From: Armatimonadota bacterium
GTDB taxonomy: Bacteria > Armatimonadota > Fimbriimonadia > Fimbriimonadales > Fimbriimonadaceae
Direction of reading: 5' to 3'
Length of the DNA stretch: 64,000 bases
Assembly: GCA_018268395.1 (NCBI GenBank)
Contig: JAFDWQ010000001.1
Location: 1,020,644-1,084,643, forward strand
The notes beneath the pieces are model-generated. The model was not told the origin of the DNA and did not search any database. It was given only the letters and a program-made list of their open reading frames with translations. This document shows, in pieces, positions 24,301 through 32,295 of the stretch (its first letter is position 1; the number at the start of each line of letters is the position of its first letter). Both the position numbers and the translations under genes were made by a program.

Positions 24301-25696
24301 GCTCAGGGCGTGGCGGCCGCGGGCCGGAATGTCCTCGACCTTAGCCGCGTTTGGCGCGGATACGGGCGGACGACGTCCGTCCGTCCGCACTTGGGTCGCG
24401 ACTTCGGCTCTCACGGCCGTTGCGCTCGGTGCCGTCGTCCTGGTCGTCCCCACCAGGCCGGCCTATGGCATCGATCAGGTCACAGAGGCGCTCAAGAACG
24501 CTCCGAACGTGCACATCGTCATGACCGGGCCTTCGGGCGCGATGACCCAGGAAATGTGGGTGTCCGGGACGATGCGCCGCTACCGCTTCCAGAACGATTT
24601 CAAGATCCTGTACGAGTCGACCGGGATCGCCTCGACCGACTTCGTCATCGACCGCGGGTTCGATGGCGAGCGCGTCTGGGCCGTCAACCCCGGCCGGAAG
24701 TCGGCGAGCATCGCCCGGGAAGGACCGGTCGGTTTCGGTTGGAAGGACGTTCCTACCGTCGCCTCGATCGCAAGCGAGTTCGGAAGATTCGCTAAGGGCG
24801 AAGTTCTGAAGTCAGAAAGGACCGTCGGTGGCCGGTCCGAGGCCACCTACACGGACGCAAAATCCGGCTGGAAGCTCGTTATCACCACGGAGCCCGACAG
24901 GGGACGCCCTTTGAAAAGCGAGTTTCTCATGAGGGAGAAGGACGGACGTTGGACGGTCCGTTCTGCGAAGACGTACGAGTACCCGGAGTCCTTCCCGCAA
25001 GAGACGTTTTCGTTCCGTCCACCGGACGGCTACGTCGTATACGACTACGACACCATCGTCGGGGCCTTCGACAAGAACCTGTCGGGAGCAGGGCCGGCGC
25101 GGACCGTCGGCGGCGTCCAGATCCGGATCCTCGGAGCCTATCGGGAAGAGGACGGCACGGTCATGGTCGTGTGGTCGGGCGGGGCATGCCCGCCTCCAAG
25201 GGCCGTGGCGGGCGCGTTCGACTCGGACGGGAAGAGCCTGCCCGTCGATTCGATCACCGAGGGAGACGACCGGAACAGGCCGAAGAACCACGGCGTGCCG
25301 CCCAAGACGAAGCCGAAACCGGTCCCCCGCGATCAGGTCGTCGACATCGTCCGGCCGCTAGGATTCCGGAACGGGAATCCCGTGTACGGGCTGAGAGTGT
25401 TCATGCCGGGAACGACGTTTTTGGAACGTGGTACCGATCCGAAACCGCCCGCCGTTCCGAACAGGGCCGTGGATCTCACCGTGGTGTTGCCCGTTTGCAG
25501 GAAGATCACACCGAAGGTCGTCCGCCCGGCGAAAGGTTGGATCAAGTTCCGCGTCGACGGCGAGCAGGTCGGGACGGCCACGTTTGAGGTCACCGCCCGG
25601 CCGATCGACCGGTTCTGGCGGCTGCTAAAGTTGCTCGACCCGGCGCACTCTCCGAGCATGGGCGCCGTACCGCTCTCGAAAGTGCAGAAACCCTAG
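24263..25696 (+). CDS. Membrane-anchored periplasmic protein, likely sigma-factor partner
   Basis: A 477-aa protein with a short basic cytoplasmic part (40 residues), one membrane helix at about 43-62 and a large periplasmic region. From about 68 to 250 the sequence resembles LolA/MucB-like lipoprotein-sensing folds (VTEALKNAPNVHIVMTG, RRYRFQNDFKILY, FRPPDGYVVYD); the rest is unrecognised. GAGGTG and six bases precede the ATG within the sigma gene, so expression is coupled. By position it is probably an anti-sigma or co-regulator; a classic zinc-finger anti-sigma domain is absent. Confidence 0.65.
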   Translation: MQHKKPYRRAIRELRAWRPRAGMSSTLAAFGADTGGRRPSVRTWVATSALTAVALGAVVLVVPTRPAYGIDQVTEALKNAPNVHIVMTGPSGAMTQEMWVSGTMRRYRFQNDFKILYESTGIASTDFVIDRGFDGERVWAVNPGRKSASIAREGPVGFGWKDVPTVASIASEFGRFAKGEVLKSERTVGGRSEATYTDAKSGWKLVITTEPDRGRPLKSEFLMREKDGRWTVRSAKTYEYPESFPQETFSFRPPDGYVVYDYDTIVGAFDKNLSGAGPARTVGGVQIRILGAYREEDGTVMVVWSGGACPPPRAVAGAFDSDGKSLPVDSITEGDDRNRPKNHGVPPKTKPKPVPRDQVVDIVRPLGFRNGNPVYGLRVFMPGTTFLERGTDPKPPAVPNRAVDLTVVLPVCRKITPKVVRPAKGWIKFRVDGEQVGTATFEVTARPIDRFWRLLKLLDPAHSPSMGAVPLSKVQKP

Positions 25697-25727
25697 CGGC
25701 TCCTCGCGGGCATGGTACACACCGTCC

Positions 25728-26579
25728 ATGCCCGCAACCTTGATCGGAGCGCACATGCCCACGGCCGGAGGACTGGACAAGGCCGTCCGGCGCGGCAAGG
25801 ACATCGGTTGTACGGCCGTCCAGGTCTTCACGTCGAGCCCGCAGCAATGGAAGGCCAAGGAGGTCACGGACGAAGCGGCGGAAGCGTTCCGGAACGCGTG
25901 CCAGGAAACCGGCATCGGTCCTCACGTCGTCAGCCATGACAGCTACCTGATCAACCTGGCCGCTCCGGACGATGAACTCCGCGAAAAATCGGTGGCCGGT
26001 CTGACGGGCGAGATCCTCCGCTGCCACAAATATGGGATCCGGTGGGTGGTCAGCCACATGGGGGCCCACATGGGCCAAGGCCTCGACGTCGGTCTGAAGC
26101 GTGCCGCAGAGGCCGCCCTTCGGATCCTCGGGTCGACGCCTGACGATGTGACGCTCTTGATGGAGACCACGGCCGGGCAAGGAACCGTCTTGAACAGTCG
26201 GTTCGAAGAACTCTCCGAGATGATCGGACATTGCGGCGGACATCCACGTCTTGGCGTCTGCCTCGATACCTGCCACATCTTCAGCGCGGGCTATGACTTG
26301 CGTACGCCCGAAGCCTATGCCACGACGATGGACGCCTTTTCGAAGACGGTCGGATTCGACAGGCTGAAAGCCGTCCATTGCAACGACTCCAAGTTCGGTC
26401 TCGGTGCGAAGAAGGACAGGCACGAACACCTCGGTGACGGGCATTTGGGAGCCGAAGCGTTCCAGTGTCTCGTGCGCGACGACCGCCTGGCGACCGTTCC
26501 GATCCTTGTGGAAACGCCGGAAGCCGAAACGATGCACGCTGAGAACGTCAAGCGGCTCTGGAACTGGATCCCGGAATAA
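25728..26579 (+). CDS. nfo: Deoxyribonuclease IV (AP endonuclease)
   Basis: Cleaves DNA at abasic sites in base-excision repair. Metal ligands of the TIM-barrel family are visible: the start GAHMPTAGGLDKAV (H9), HMGAHMG near residue 108, LLMETTAGQG (E near 145), GVCLDTCHIFSAGYD (D and H near 180), HCNDSK near 215, DRHEHLGDGHLG near 228 and LVETPE at the end. Length 283 aa is typical. The start is the ATG at 25728, 31 bases after the membrane-protein gene. Confidence 0.95.
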   Translation: MPATLIGAHMPTAGGLDKAVRRGKDIGCTAVQVFTSSPQQWKAKEVTDEAAEAFRNACQETGIGPHVVSHDSYLINLAAPDDELREKSVAGLTGEILRCHKYGIRWVVSHMGAHMGQGLDVGLKRAAEAALRILGSTPDDVTLLMETTAGQGTVLNSRFEELSEMIGHCGGHPRLGVCLDTCHIFSAGYDLRTPEAYATTMDAFSKTVGFDRLKAVHCNDSKFGLGAKKDRHEHLGDGHLGAEAFQCLVRDDRLATVPILVETPEAETMHAENVKRLWNWIPE

Positions 26580-26583
26580 AAAG

Positions 26584-26631
26584 GCCGGCTAGGCGGAGAG
26601 GACAGACCGAGCCGGCACTTGTCAGATTTTT
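26584..26631 (+). terminator. Possible terminator after nfo
   Basis: A 7-bp stem (GCCGGCT, AGCCGGC) with a 19-base loop, then CACTTGTCAGA and five T residues. The loop is long and the T-run is distant, so it is weak. The 283-base gap up to the GAF gene otherwise holds only the dyad repeat at 26752. Confidence 0.35.
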
Positions 26632-26751
26632 GGTCGCGCGACCTCCCGTCTCGTCGACGGACGGGTCGGTCTACGCCCTGGTTATCCGGACAAAGGAAGA
26701 GGGCCGACCGATGCACAACGTTTGTTGTTTTCGTTATTTTTGCCCACGATT

Positions 26752-26771
26752 GGGACCTTCGGCCTAACGGT
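26752..26771. repeat. 20-base dyad repeat, copy B
   Basis: GGGACCTTCGGCCTAACGGT, 19 of 20 bases identical to 22294-22313. It lies 91 bases upstream of the GAF-sensor gene in the nfo-GAF gap, with an AT-rich stretch (26718-26740) on its left. Confidence 0.4.
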
Positions 26772-26862
26772 GATCGGCGTCAATCCCCCGTACTCCTGTC
26801 AGGGTCCTGACCTTCACCCTGAGCCGTAGCGTTTTGCACCCGAAAACCTAAAGCAGAGACTT

Positions 26863-28770
26863 ATGGTCGAACTCGCGGTCAGGATCGCTTTAGCTACGGC
26901 TCTGTTACTCGTCTCCGGGACGACGGGCCGGCCGACGTTCGACTTGTCCTGGAAGTCGGCGGCCGTCTTCACGACGTATTCGTTCTTCGCCTTCCTGCTG
27001 GAACGCAGGGGGATGAGGAACGCCGGGGTCAGCGGTCTGGTCGGGGTGGCCGATGCGGCCGTCGTCGTGTTCTTGTTGTCTGCTACCGGGCATGCGGACA
27101 CCTTCGGTTTCCTCGCCTTGTTGCCGACCGCGTACGCCGTGGCGCGGTTCGGTGCCGACGCCTTGGCCGTTTCGCCCCTTGTGGTCGCCTGGCTGTTGAT
27201 CGGTGCCGGCCTCTTCGGCGGACCGGGCTGGACCCCGTCGGTCTTGATCCAAGCTTGCGGCGTGTTAGGCTTGGGCATGCTCGGAGCCCGCCGCGAGAAG
27301 ACGGTGCGGATCGTCGAGTATGTCGAGACCGTCGCCGAAGGCCCGGCGTCCGAACCGATCCCGGCCGAGTTCTTCGAACTGCGCGAGAAGTACAGGACAT
27401 TGCGGCAACACGCGTCCGAGATCGAGCGTCGTTCCAAGCGCGACCATGTCACGGCGAGGCTCGTCGGCGGCAATCAAGCCGAGGGTCTGAGCCTTGCGTC
27501 GTTGGCGAACAGGTTGCGGGAGATCTTCGGGGTCGAAGGACTGACGCTTTACGCCCTTGACGACTCGCTCGACCTCTTGGTCGTCCGTGCGGCTTCCGGC
27601 GACGTCCCTGTCGCGGTGAGCGACTCGTCTTTCCCCGTCCCGGAGTTCGTCAGCGAGTGGCAGCTCCGCGACCGGCTCACGGACGCGGTCAAAGCCCTGA
27701 AGACTCCGGAAAACGCCCAGCAGACCGCGACCGTGGTCCTCAAGGACTGTGGCCGGATCGTCGGACTGTTGGCGCTCTTCGACGGTGTCAAGACCAAGGT
27801 TTCCGATGCCGCCGAGTCGGCGCGCGACGCCTCAGAAGCGATCGCCAGGTTCTTAAAGGGCGCTACGGCCCGGGACCGCGAGACCAAGCGTCTCCGGCAG
27901 TCCGAGCTTCTTTACATGATCGCGAGCACGGTCCACGGCGCCGAGACCGCGACGACCCTGAGCCACCGCATCGCTCGGGAAGTCTGGGAGTCGTTAGCCG
28001 TCGACCATCTGTCCATCGAATTCTTCGGACATCGCGGCGCCCGGTCCGTCCAAGGCAGCGCCTTCCCGCTCATCGCCTCGATGTCGTTCGATGAAGGCAC
28101 AGGACTGGAGGGATGGAAGTCGTCGGGGGGCCCCGAAATCGTCATCGACGACGCAAGACAAGACGACCGGGCGCCCCGCGAGACGGCCCTGAAGCACCGA
28201 ATCGGCAGTTTCTTCGCCGTACCGGTCCGGCACGATGGCGAGACGGTCGGCATCATCACGACCGGGACGCACCGGGCCCAGGGCGTCGACGCCGATGCAA
28301 TTGAAGCCGTGCGGATCGTCGCGGCCGAGCTCGGTCAAGCCTATGGCAGGGCCGAAGGGTCGTCTCCGGGGCCTGGAGGGCTTGCGACGCCGATCGAGTT
28401 CCATGAGGCGGTCAAGGACGCGGACGAGGGCTTTTTCGTGTACCTCGATGTCCTAAAGCGCGACGAGTCGGTCGAGGCGTTCGGGCGGGTGGCGGTCGAC
28501 AAGGCCGTCCGTCGTCTGGCCCACCGTCTGCGCTCCCTGTTGCCTTCCGGCGGGCTGCTCTGTCGCCGACCCGAAGGAGACTTCGTCGCGTTCTTACGGA
28601 CGTCGAACGAGGAAGAGGTCCGTCACTGGGCCGCCCAAGCCGGGGTCGCCGCTTCGATGGTGACGTTGGACTCCTTGGACGGAAAGACCAAGATCCCGAT
28701 GGCCGTCCGGGCGAAAGTCGCTCTCTTCGCCCCGCATTCCCACCGGATTTCTAGGGAGGTAAGGCGTTAG
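26863..28770 (+). CDS. Membrane sensor with two GAF-like domains and degenerate GGDEF
   Basis: A 635-aa signalling protein. Residues 1-145 contain five or six membrane helices. A coiled segment (FFELREKYRTLRQHASEIERR) leads to a GAF-like domain at about 205-330 and a second at about 350-500 (RIGSFFAVPVRHDGETVGIITTG). The last 125 residues have the fold pattern of a GGDEF domain, but the signature is RRPEGDFVAF, so diguanylate cyclase activity is unlikely; it may bind nucleotide as a sensor. The TAG stop overlaps the GTG of the TPR gene. Confidence 0.75.
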   Translation: MVELAVRIALATALLLVSGTTGRPTFDLSWKSAAVFTTYSFFAFLLERRGMRNAGVSGLVGVADAAVVVFLLSATGHADTFGFLALLPTAYAVARFGADALAVSPLVVAWLLIGAGLFGGPGWTPSVLIQACGVLGLGMLGARREKTVRIVEYVETVAEGPASEPIPAEFFELREKYRTLRQHASEIERRSKRDHVTARLVGGNQAEGLSLASLANRLREIFGVEGLTLYALDDSLDLLVVRAASGDVPVAVSDSSFPVPEFVSEWQLRDRLTDAVKALKTPENAQQTATVVLKDCGRIVGLLALFDGVKTKVSDAAESARDASEAIARFLKGATARDRETKRLRQSELLYMIASTVHGAETATTLSHRIAREVWESLAVDHLSIEFFGHRGARSVQGSAFPLIASMSFDEGTGLEGWKSSGGPEIVIDDARQDDRAPRETALKHRIGSFFAVPVRHDGETVGIITTGTHRAQGVDADAIEAVRIVAAELGQAYGRAEGSSPGPGGLATPIEFHEAVKDADEGFFVYLDVLKRDESVEAFGRVAVDKAVRRLAHRLRSLLPSGGLLCRRPEGDFVAFLRTSNEEEVRHWAAQAGVAASMVTLDSLDGKTKIPMAVRAKVALFAPHSHRISREVRR

Positions 28771-29303
28771 TGGCCCAATTCAGTAAGTTTCCTGGCCAGC
28801 CTCTCCCCCGCCATGCTGATAAAGTATCGGCAACAGTCGAAGGCCGGGAGGTCGCCGCGAGAACGGCGTTGGCCGCCTCCATGCATGGACTTCGACCTCA
28901 AAGGACGACCATGGAGGCTTACGACTGGCAGGGGACATTGGAGGCGTGTCAGATCACGCTCCGTCTGGACCCGGATCACTTGGGTGCATTGGAGACGTTG
29001 GCGCAGGCCCAATGGTTCGCCGGTCGTTACAACGACGTCATCTCGACCACGAGCCGCCTTCTCCGGTTGAACCCGTTGGAGCCCGGCTACCGTTACACGC
29101 GTGGGATGGCCCATTTGAGCAACGGCGACCTCGCCCTCGCCCAACAAGACTTCCGGACGGCCTTGGCCCAAAGCGACAATGCCGAGTTCAGGGCCCAAGT
29201 CGCGTCCTCGATGTCGGCGCTAGAGGAATGGATCACGAACCTTCCCATGCGGTCGTCCCGTTTCGGCTCGGCACTGGTCAGCCCTCTCGGGCGACTTAAC
29301 TGA
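28770..29303 (+). CDS. TPR-repeat protein
   Basis: A 177-aa soluble protein with about three tetratricopeptide repeats at residues 50-155: YDWQGTLEACQITLRLDPDHLGALETLAQAQW style helices, then GRYNDVISTTSRLLRLNPLEPGY and GDLALAQQDFRTAL. The start is GTG at 28770, sharing a base with the stop of the GAF sensor, with GGGAGG nine bases ahead inside that gene. Tight coupling suggests it scaffolds or modulates the sensor; partner unknown. Confidence 0.7.
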   Translation: MAQFSKFPGQPLPRHADKVSATVEGREVAARTALAASMHGLRPQRTTMEAYDWQGTLEACQITLRLDPDHLGALETLAQAQWFAGRYNDVISTTSRLLRLNPLEPGYRYTRGMAHLSNGDLALAQQDFRTALAQSDNAEFRAQVASSMSALEEWITNLPMRSSRFGSALVSPLGRLN

Positions 29304-29390
29304 CAACAGGCACAATCCCCGGGCCCCCGCGAAGCCCCGGACGGCTCTCGAACGTGTAGACTGTCGGACACCGTCCGTCACGAGGAAACA

Positions 29391-29969
29391 ATGTCGATCC
29401 GTAAAGACCCTGCCATCGATGTCCTCCGGCTCTTGGAGAACCTCAAGACGTTGGCCCAGCGCCCGCGACGGGCCTTGGGCGTCACCTTCGGCTATGACCC
29501 GGACGAAATGGTGATGCAGATCGAGAAGATCCGGGCTTCGTTGCCGCGAGAGGTCAAGGACGCCGCCACGATCGCCAAGGAGACCGACCGGATCCTCGAG
29601 TCGGCGAAAGAAGAGGCGGACCGGTCCGTCGATCAAGCCGGTTCGCAAGCCCAGCGCATACTGGCCGAGGCGAAAGCCGAGGCCGAGAGGATCGTCACCC
29701 AGGCCAAGCTCCAGCAGGAGCAGCTTTTGAGCGAAAGCGAAGTCTTCAAGCTTGCGAAGGCCCAAGCCGACGAAGTCCGGCACAACGCCGAGCGCGAAGC
29801 CAGCCAGATGCGCCGGGGCGCCGACAGGTATGCCCACGACGTTCTTTCGAAGCTCGAAGCCTCGGTCGGCAAGATTTTGGCCCAGGTGGAAAAGGGGCGC
29901 TCCGAACTGGAGACGGTCGAACGCGAGCCGGCCGCCGTCCCCGTCCGGGAGAAGGTCAAGGCGCTCTGA
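29391..29969 (+). CDS. Coiled-coil protein (DivIVA- or F-ATPase b-like)
   Basis: A 192-aa soluble, almost wholly helical protein. Residues 35-175 show long heptads rich in Ala, Glu, Lys and Arg (KETDRILESAKEEADR, AQRILAEAKAEAERIV, QADEVRHNAEREASQM), like DivIVA-type scaffolds. The N-terminal 30 residues (VLRLLENLKTLAQRPRRALG) are not a membrane helix, arguing against a true ATP synthase b subunit. AGGA is seven bases before the ATG and TAGACT about 30 bases before. It converges on the GH116 gene with a 3-base gap. Confidence 0.6.
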   Translation: MSIRKDPAIDVLRLLENLKTLAQRPRRALGVTFGYDPDEMVMQIEKIRASLPREVKDAATIAKETDRILESAKEEADRSVDQAGSQAQRILAEAKAEAERIVTQAKLQQEQLLSESEVFKLAKAQADEVRHNAEREASQMRRGADRYAHDVLSKLEASVGKILAQVEKGRSELETVEREPAAVPVREKVKAL

Positions 29970-29972
29970 CGG

Positions 29973-32243
29973 TCAGTCGACCGGCCCGGCCTCCCATGCG
30001 TCCAGAAGGGCCCATGCCGCCATCGCACGCGCATAGTACGAACCACATTCCGGTTCGTTGAACGGGTTCCGATTGTGCCCGGCGTGCCGTTCACGGACGG
30101 CGGCAGCGACTTCGAGCCCTTCGTCCTTAAAGCCATAGTCCATGAGCAGGACCGCGGCTTGGTATTCGAAACCGGTCATGCATTCGCCCCAATAGGGGAA
30201 CGGCACTTTGGGCCTCCCGCCTCGGGGGTAGGACGCGATGAGGGTCCCTTTCTCGTCGGCCGTCGCGAACGTCCGCATGTTGTTGTAGTGGTCGCGGAAA
30301 CTGCGCATAAAGTTGTGCTTGTAGACGGCGTGGACCGCGTTCCGGACGTGGTAGCCGTCGAACAACGTCCCCAGTCCGACACGGTTGGCCTTGTACTGCC
30401 CCACTAACTGGTCGACAAGGCATCCGCGACCGATCTGGAAGACCGGTTCTTTCTTGTCGAGCTCTCCTCCCAATGACGACAGTTCGGCGGGCTTGGCCTC
30501 CGGCACCTCGACCCTCTGCTCGTAATACTCGCCGTTATAAAGGTTCTTGTCGACCCAGTCCCGACCGGTCTTCCGCAGGGCGTCGAGCTGTTCGGCCGTA
30601 GCGTCGTCACCGACGGTCCGGGCCATCTTCGCGACCGCCGCCATCGCGGCGTGGTAGTAGCTCGTGCACATCGGGTTCGGGCCTACGAACTCGACGTCGT
30701 ACGTGTTGTGCTGATAACCCTCCATGACGCCGTCCTTGTCCGCGTCCCATCCGCCCGGGAGCCAAGCGTATTCGAGCATCTTCTTGGCCACGGGGTAGTA
30801 CGTCCGGAGCCAAGCGAGGTCGCCGTCCTTGAGAAACTGCTGGTAGACGCGTACGATCAGGCCCATCTGACCGTCGGCTGCGGCGGCACCCCAGGACTGC
30901 TGGGCCATGGGGAGGGTCAACCGGAACCGCTCTGCGCCTATCGGAGTCATCCCGTTTTTCAGGTGGGACTCCAGCATGCTGCGATGGAGGTCGGGAAAGA
31001 GGTTGACCGTCGCTTCCTCGTAGTTCCAAACGTGGGTGCACGAGCCGTGACAGCATCCAGACTTGGACCCGCAGCCTTCCGAGGCCATGAACGTCCCGTC
31101 TTCGATACGGAAGCACGTGTGGGAGTTCAGGGTCGCGAGGTTGAACAGCGCCGCCTCCTTTAAGGCGGTAGGGACCTTTCTTGCGACCACGGAGTCCGTG
31201 AACTTGGCCGTCCGGGCCTTGAGGCCGGCCAACTGGGGCAGGACACTCATGGCCACGTCGGTCGCGTCGCGGAACAACGTCGCATAGTGGTTCCTGACGA
31301 GTTCGCCGTCCTTCCCTTTCCAGTCCCAGCCGTACTCCTTCATGTTCCGCCAAGGGAAGTGCCAGGCGATCAAGAGCCGCACCGACTTCTTCTCTTTCGG
31401 ACCGACGCGGAACAACGAGTGGACCGAACTGTCCCATGTGTCGCTGGGGCTGGGAGGGCACGGTTCCGGGCCGAGATCGTCCTCGATGTATCCCTTGGCG
31501 AGCAACTCGTCGATGATGCCGAGCTGCTCTCCGTTCCAGCCCCGGTCCCGGAAAGCCCACCGACGTGCGGTCCGGACGTCGGAGCCGTCGGACAGCGCGA
31601 CGAGCGTCCCGTTTTGGGGCGACGCCAGGTCTCGGGCCTTAGACCAGGCCATGCCTTTCCAACCGGCCACTTCGACGATCTCGGTCACGTTGTCCTTCAG
31701 ATCGAAAACGACTCCGTCGCACCCGATGATGTTCGAGGCCAAGAACGAGACGGACGCGTCCAAACCCTCGTTCGTTTGATTCGTAACAGTGATGGTCAGG
31801 AGGCCGAACGGAAGCGACGATGATGCGGTGTCTCCCGGGATCAGAGGGTTGAACGCTTCGACTTCGACGGACAGCGGTGTCGCGGGATCGGAAAGCTTGA
31901 GGCGACCGAACGGGTACGTCGCCTCGAACGAGACGTCTCGGAACCTCGGGACTCCTGCGAGCACCTCCTCCTGGCCGCTGTTGTTGGCCCGACCGTAGAC
32001 CAGGTCGCCTTCGAGGATCCGGAGTTTGGCGCTTTCGTCCTTGGTGTCGGCACGGCGCGTCCAAAGCGCCAAATGGCTGTACATCGGCCTCCAACCGCGG
32101 TTCGGCCTGCTCATGAGCTGCCAGTCGGTCAGGCGTCCTCTTCCATCGATGCCGAAGAACCCGGTCCCGATGCCTCCGATCGGCATCATCACTTCTCGCA
32201 GACTCTCGCCCTTATAGGCCCGCAACACCTTCCAATCGGCCAT
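29973..32243 (-). CDS. GH116 glycosidase (GBA2-like beta-glucosidase)
   Basis: A 756-aa cytoplasmic glycoside hydrolase. Residues 1-330 form the N-terminal beta-sandwich (PIGGIGTGFFGIDGRGRLTDW is the family start). From about 340 is the alpha-barrel catalytic domain. The nucleophile motif HVWNYEE puts Glu at 409, and HNTYDVEFVGPN puts the acid/base Asp at 516, as in characterised GH116 enzymes. The loop SEGCGSKSGCCHGSC carries four cysteines. No signal peptide. Likely substrates are beta-glucosides; specificity cannot be read here. The start is ATG at 32243. Confidence 0.9.
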   Translation of the reverse strand: MADWKVLRAYKGESLREVMMPIGGIGTGFFGIDGRGRLTDWQLMSRPNRGWRPMYSHLALWTRRADTKDESAKLRILEGDLVYGRANNSGQEEVLAGVPRFRDVSFEATYPFGRLKLSDPATPLSVEVEAFNPLIPGDTASSSLPFGLLTITVTNQTNEGLDASVSFLASNIIGCDGVVFDLKDNVTEIVEVAGWKGMAWSKARDLASPQNGTLVALSDGSDVRTARRWAFRDRGWNGEQLGIIDELLAKGYIEDDLGPEPCPPSPSDTWDSSVHSLFRVGPKEKKSVRLLIAWHFPWRNMKEYGWDWKGKDGELVRNHYATLFRDATDVAMSVLPQLAGLKARTAKFTDSVVARKVPTALKEAALFNLATLNSHTCFRIEDGTFMASEGCGSKSGCCHGSCTHVWNYEEATVNLFPDLHRSMLESHLKNGMTPIGAERFRLTLPMAQQSWGAAAADGQMGLIVRVYQQFLKDGDLAWLRTYYPVAKKMLEYAWLPGGWDADKDGVMEGYQHNTYDVEFVGPNPMCTSYYHAAMAAVAKMARTVGDDATAEQLDALRKTGRDWVDKNLYNGEYYEQRVEVPEAKPAELSSLGGELDKKEPVFQIGRGCLVDQLVGQYKANRVGLGTLFDGYHVRNAVHAVYKHNFMRSFRDHYNNMRTFATADEKGTLIASYPRGGRPKVPFPYWGECMTGFEYQAAVLLMDYGFKDEGLEVAAAVRERHAGHNRNPFNEPECGSYYARAMAAWALLDAWEAGPVD

Positions 32244-32295
32244 AGCCGATTGTGAGCCTCCGGGCGTCCCGCTGTAAAGCGTCGGAGGTTGTCTT

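Noticed and set aside
26200-26215. GGTTCGAA resembling a tRNA T-loop
   Set aside because: It lies inside nfo and no acceptor or anticodon stems flank it.
28380-28767. Active diguanylate cyclase
   Set aside because: The GGDEF signature is replaced by EGDFV with RRP before it, so catalysis is not expected.
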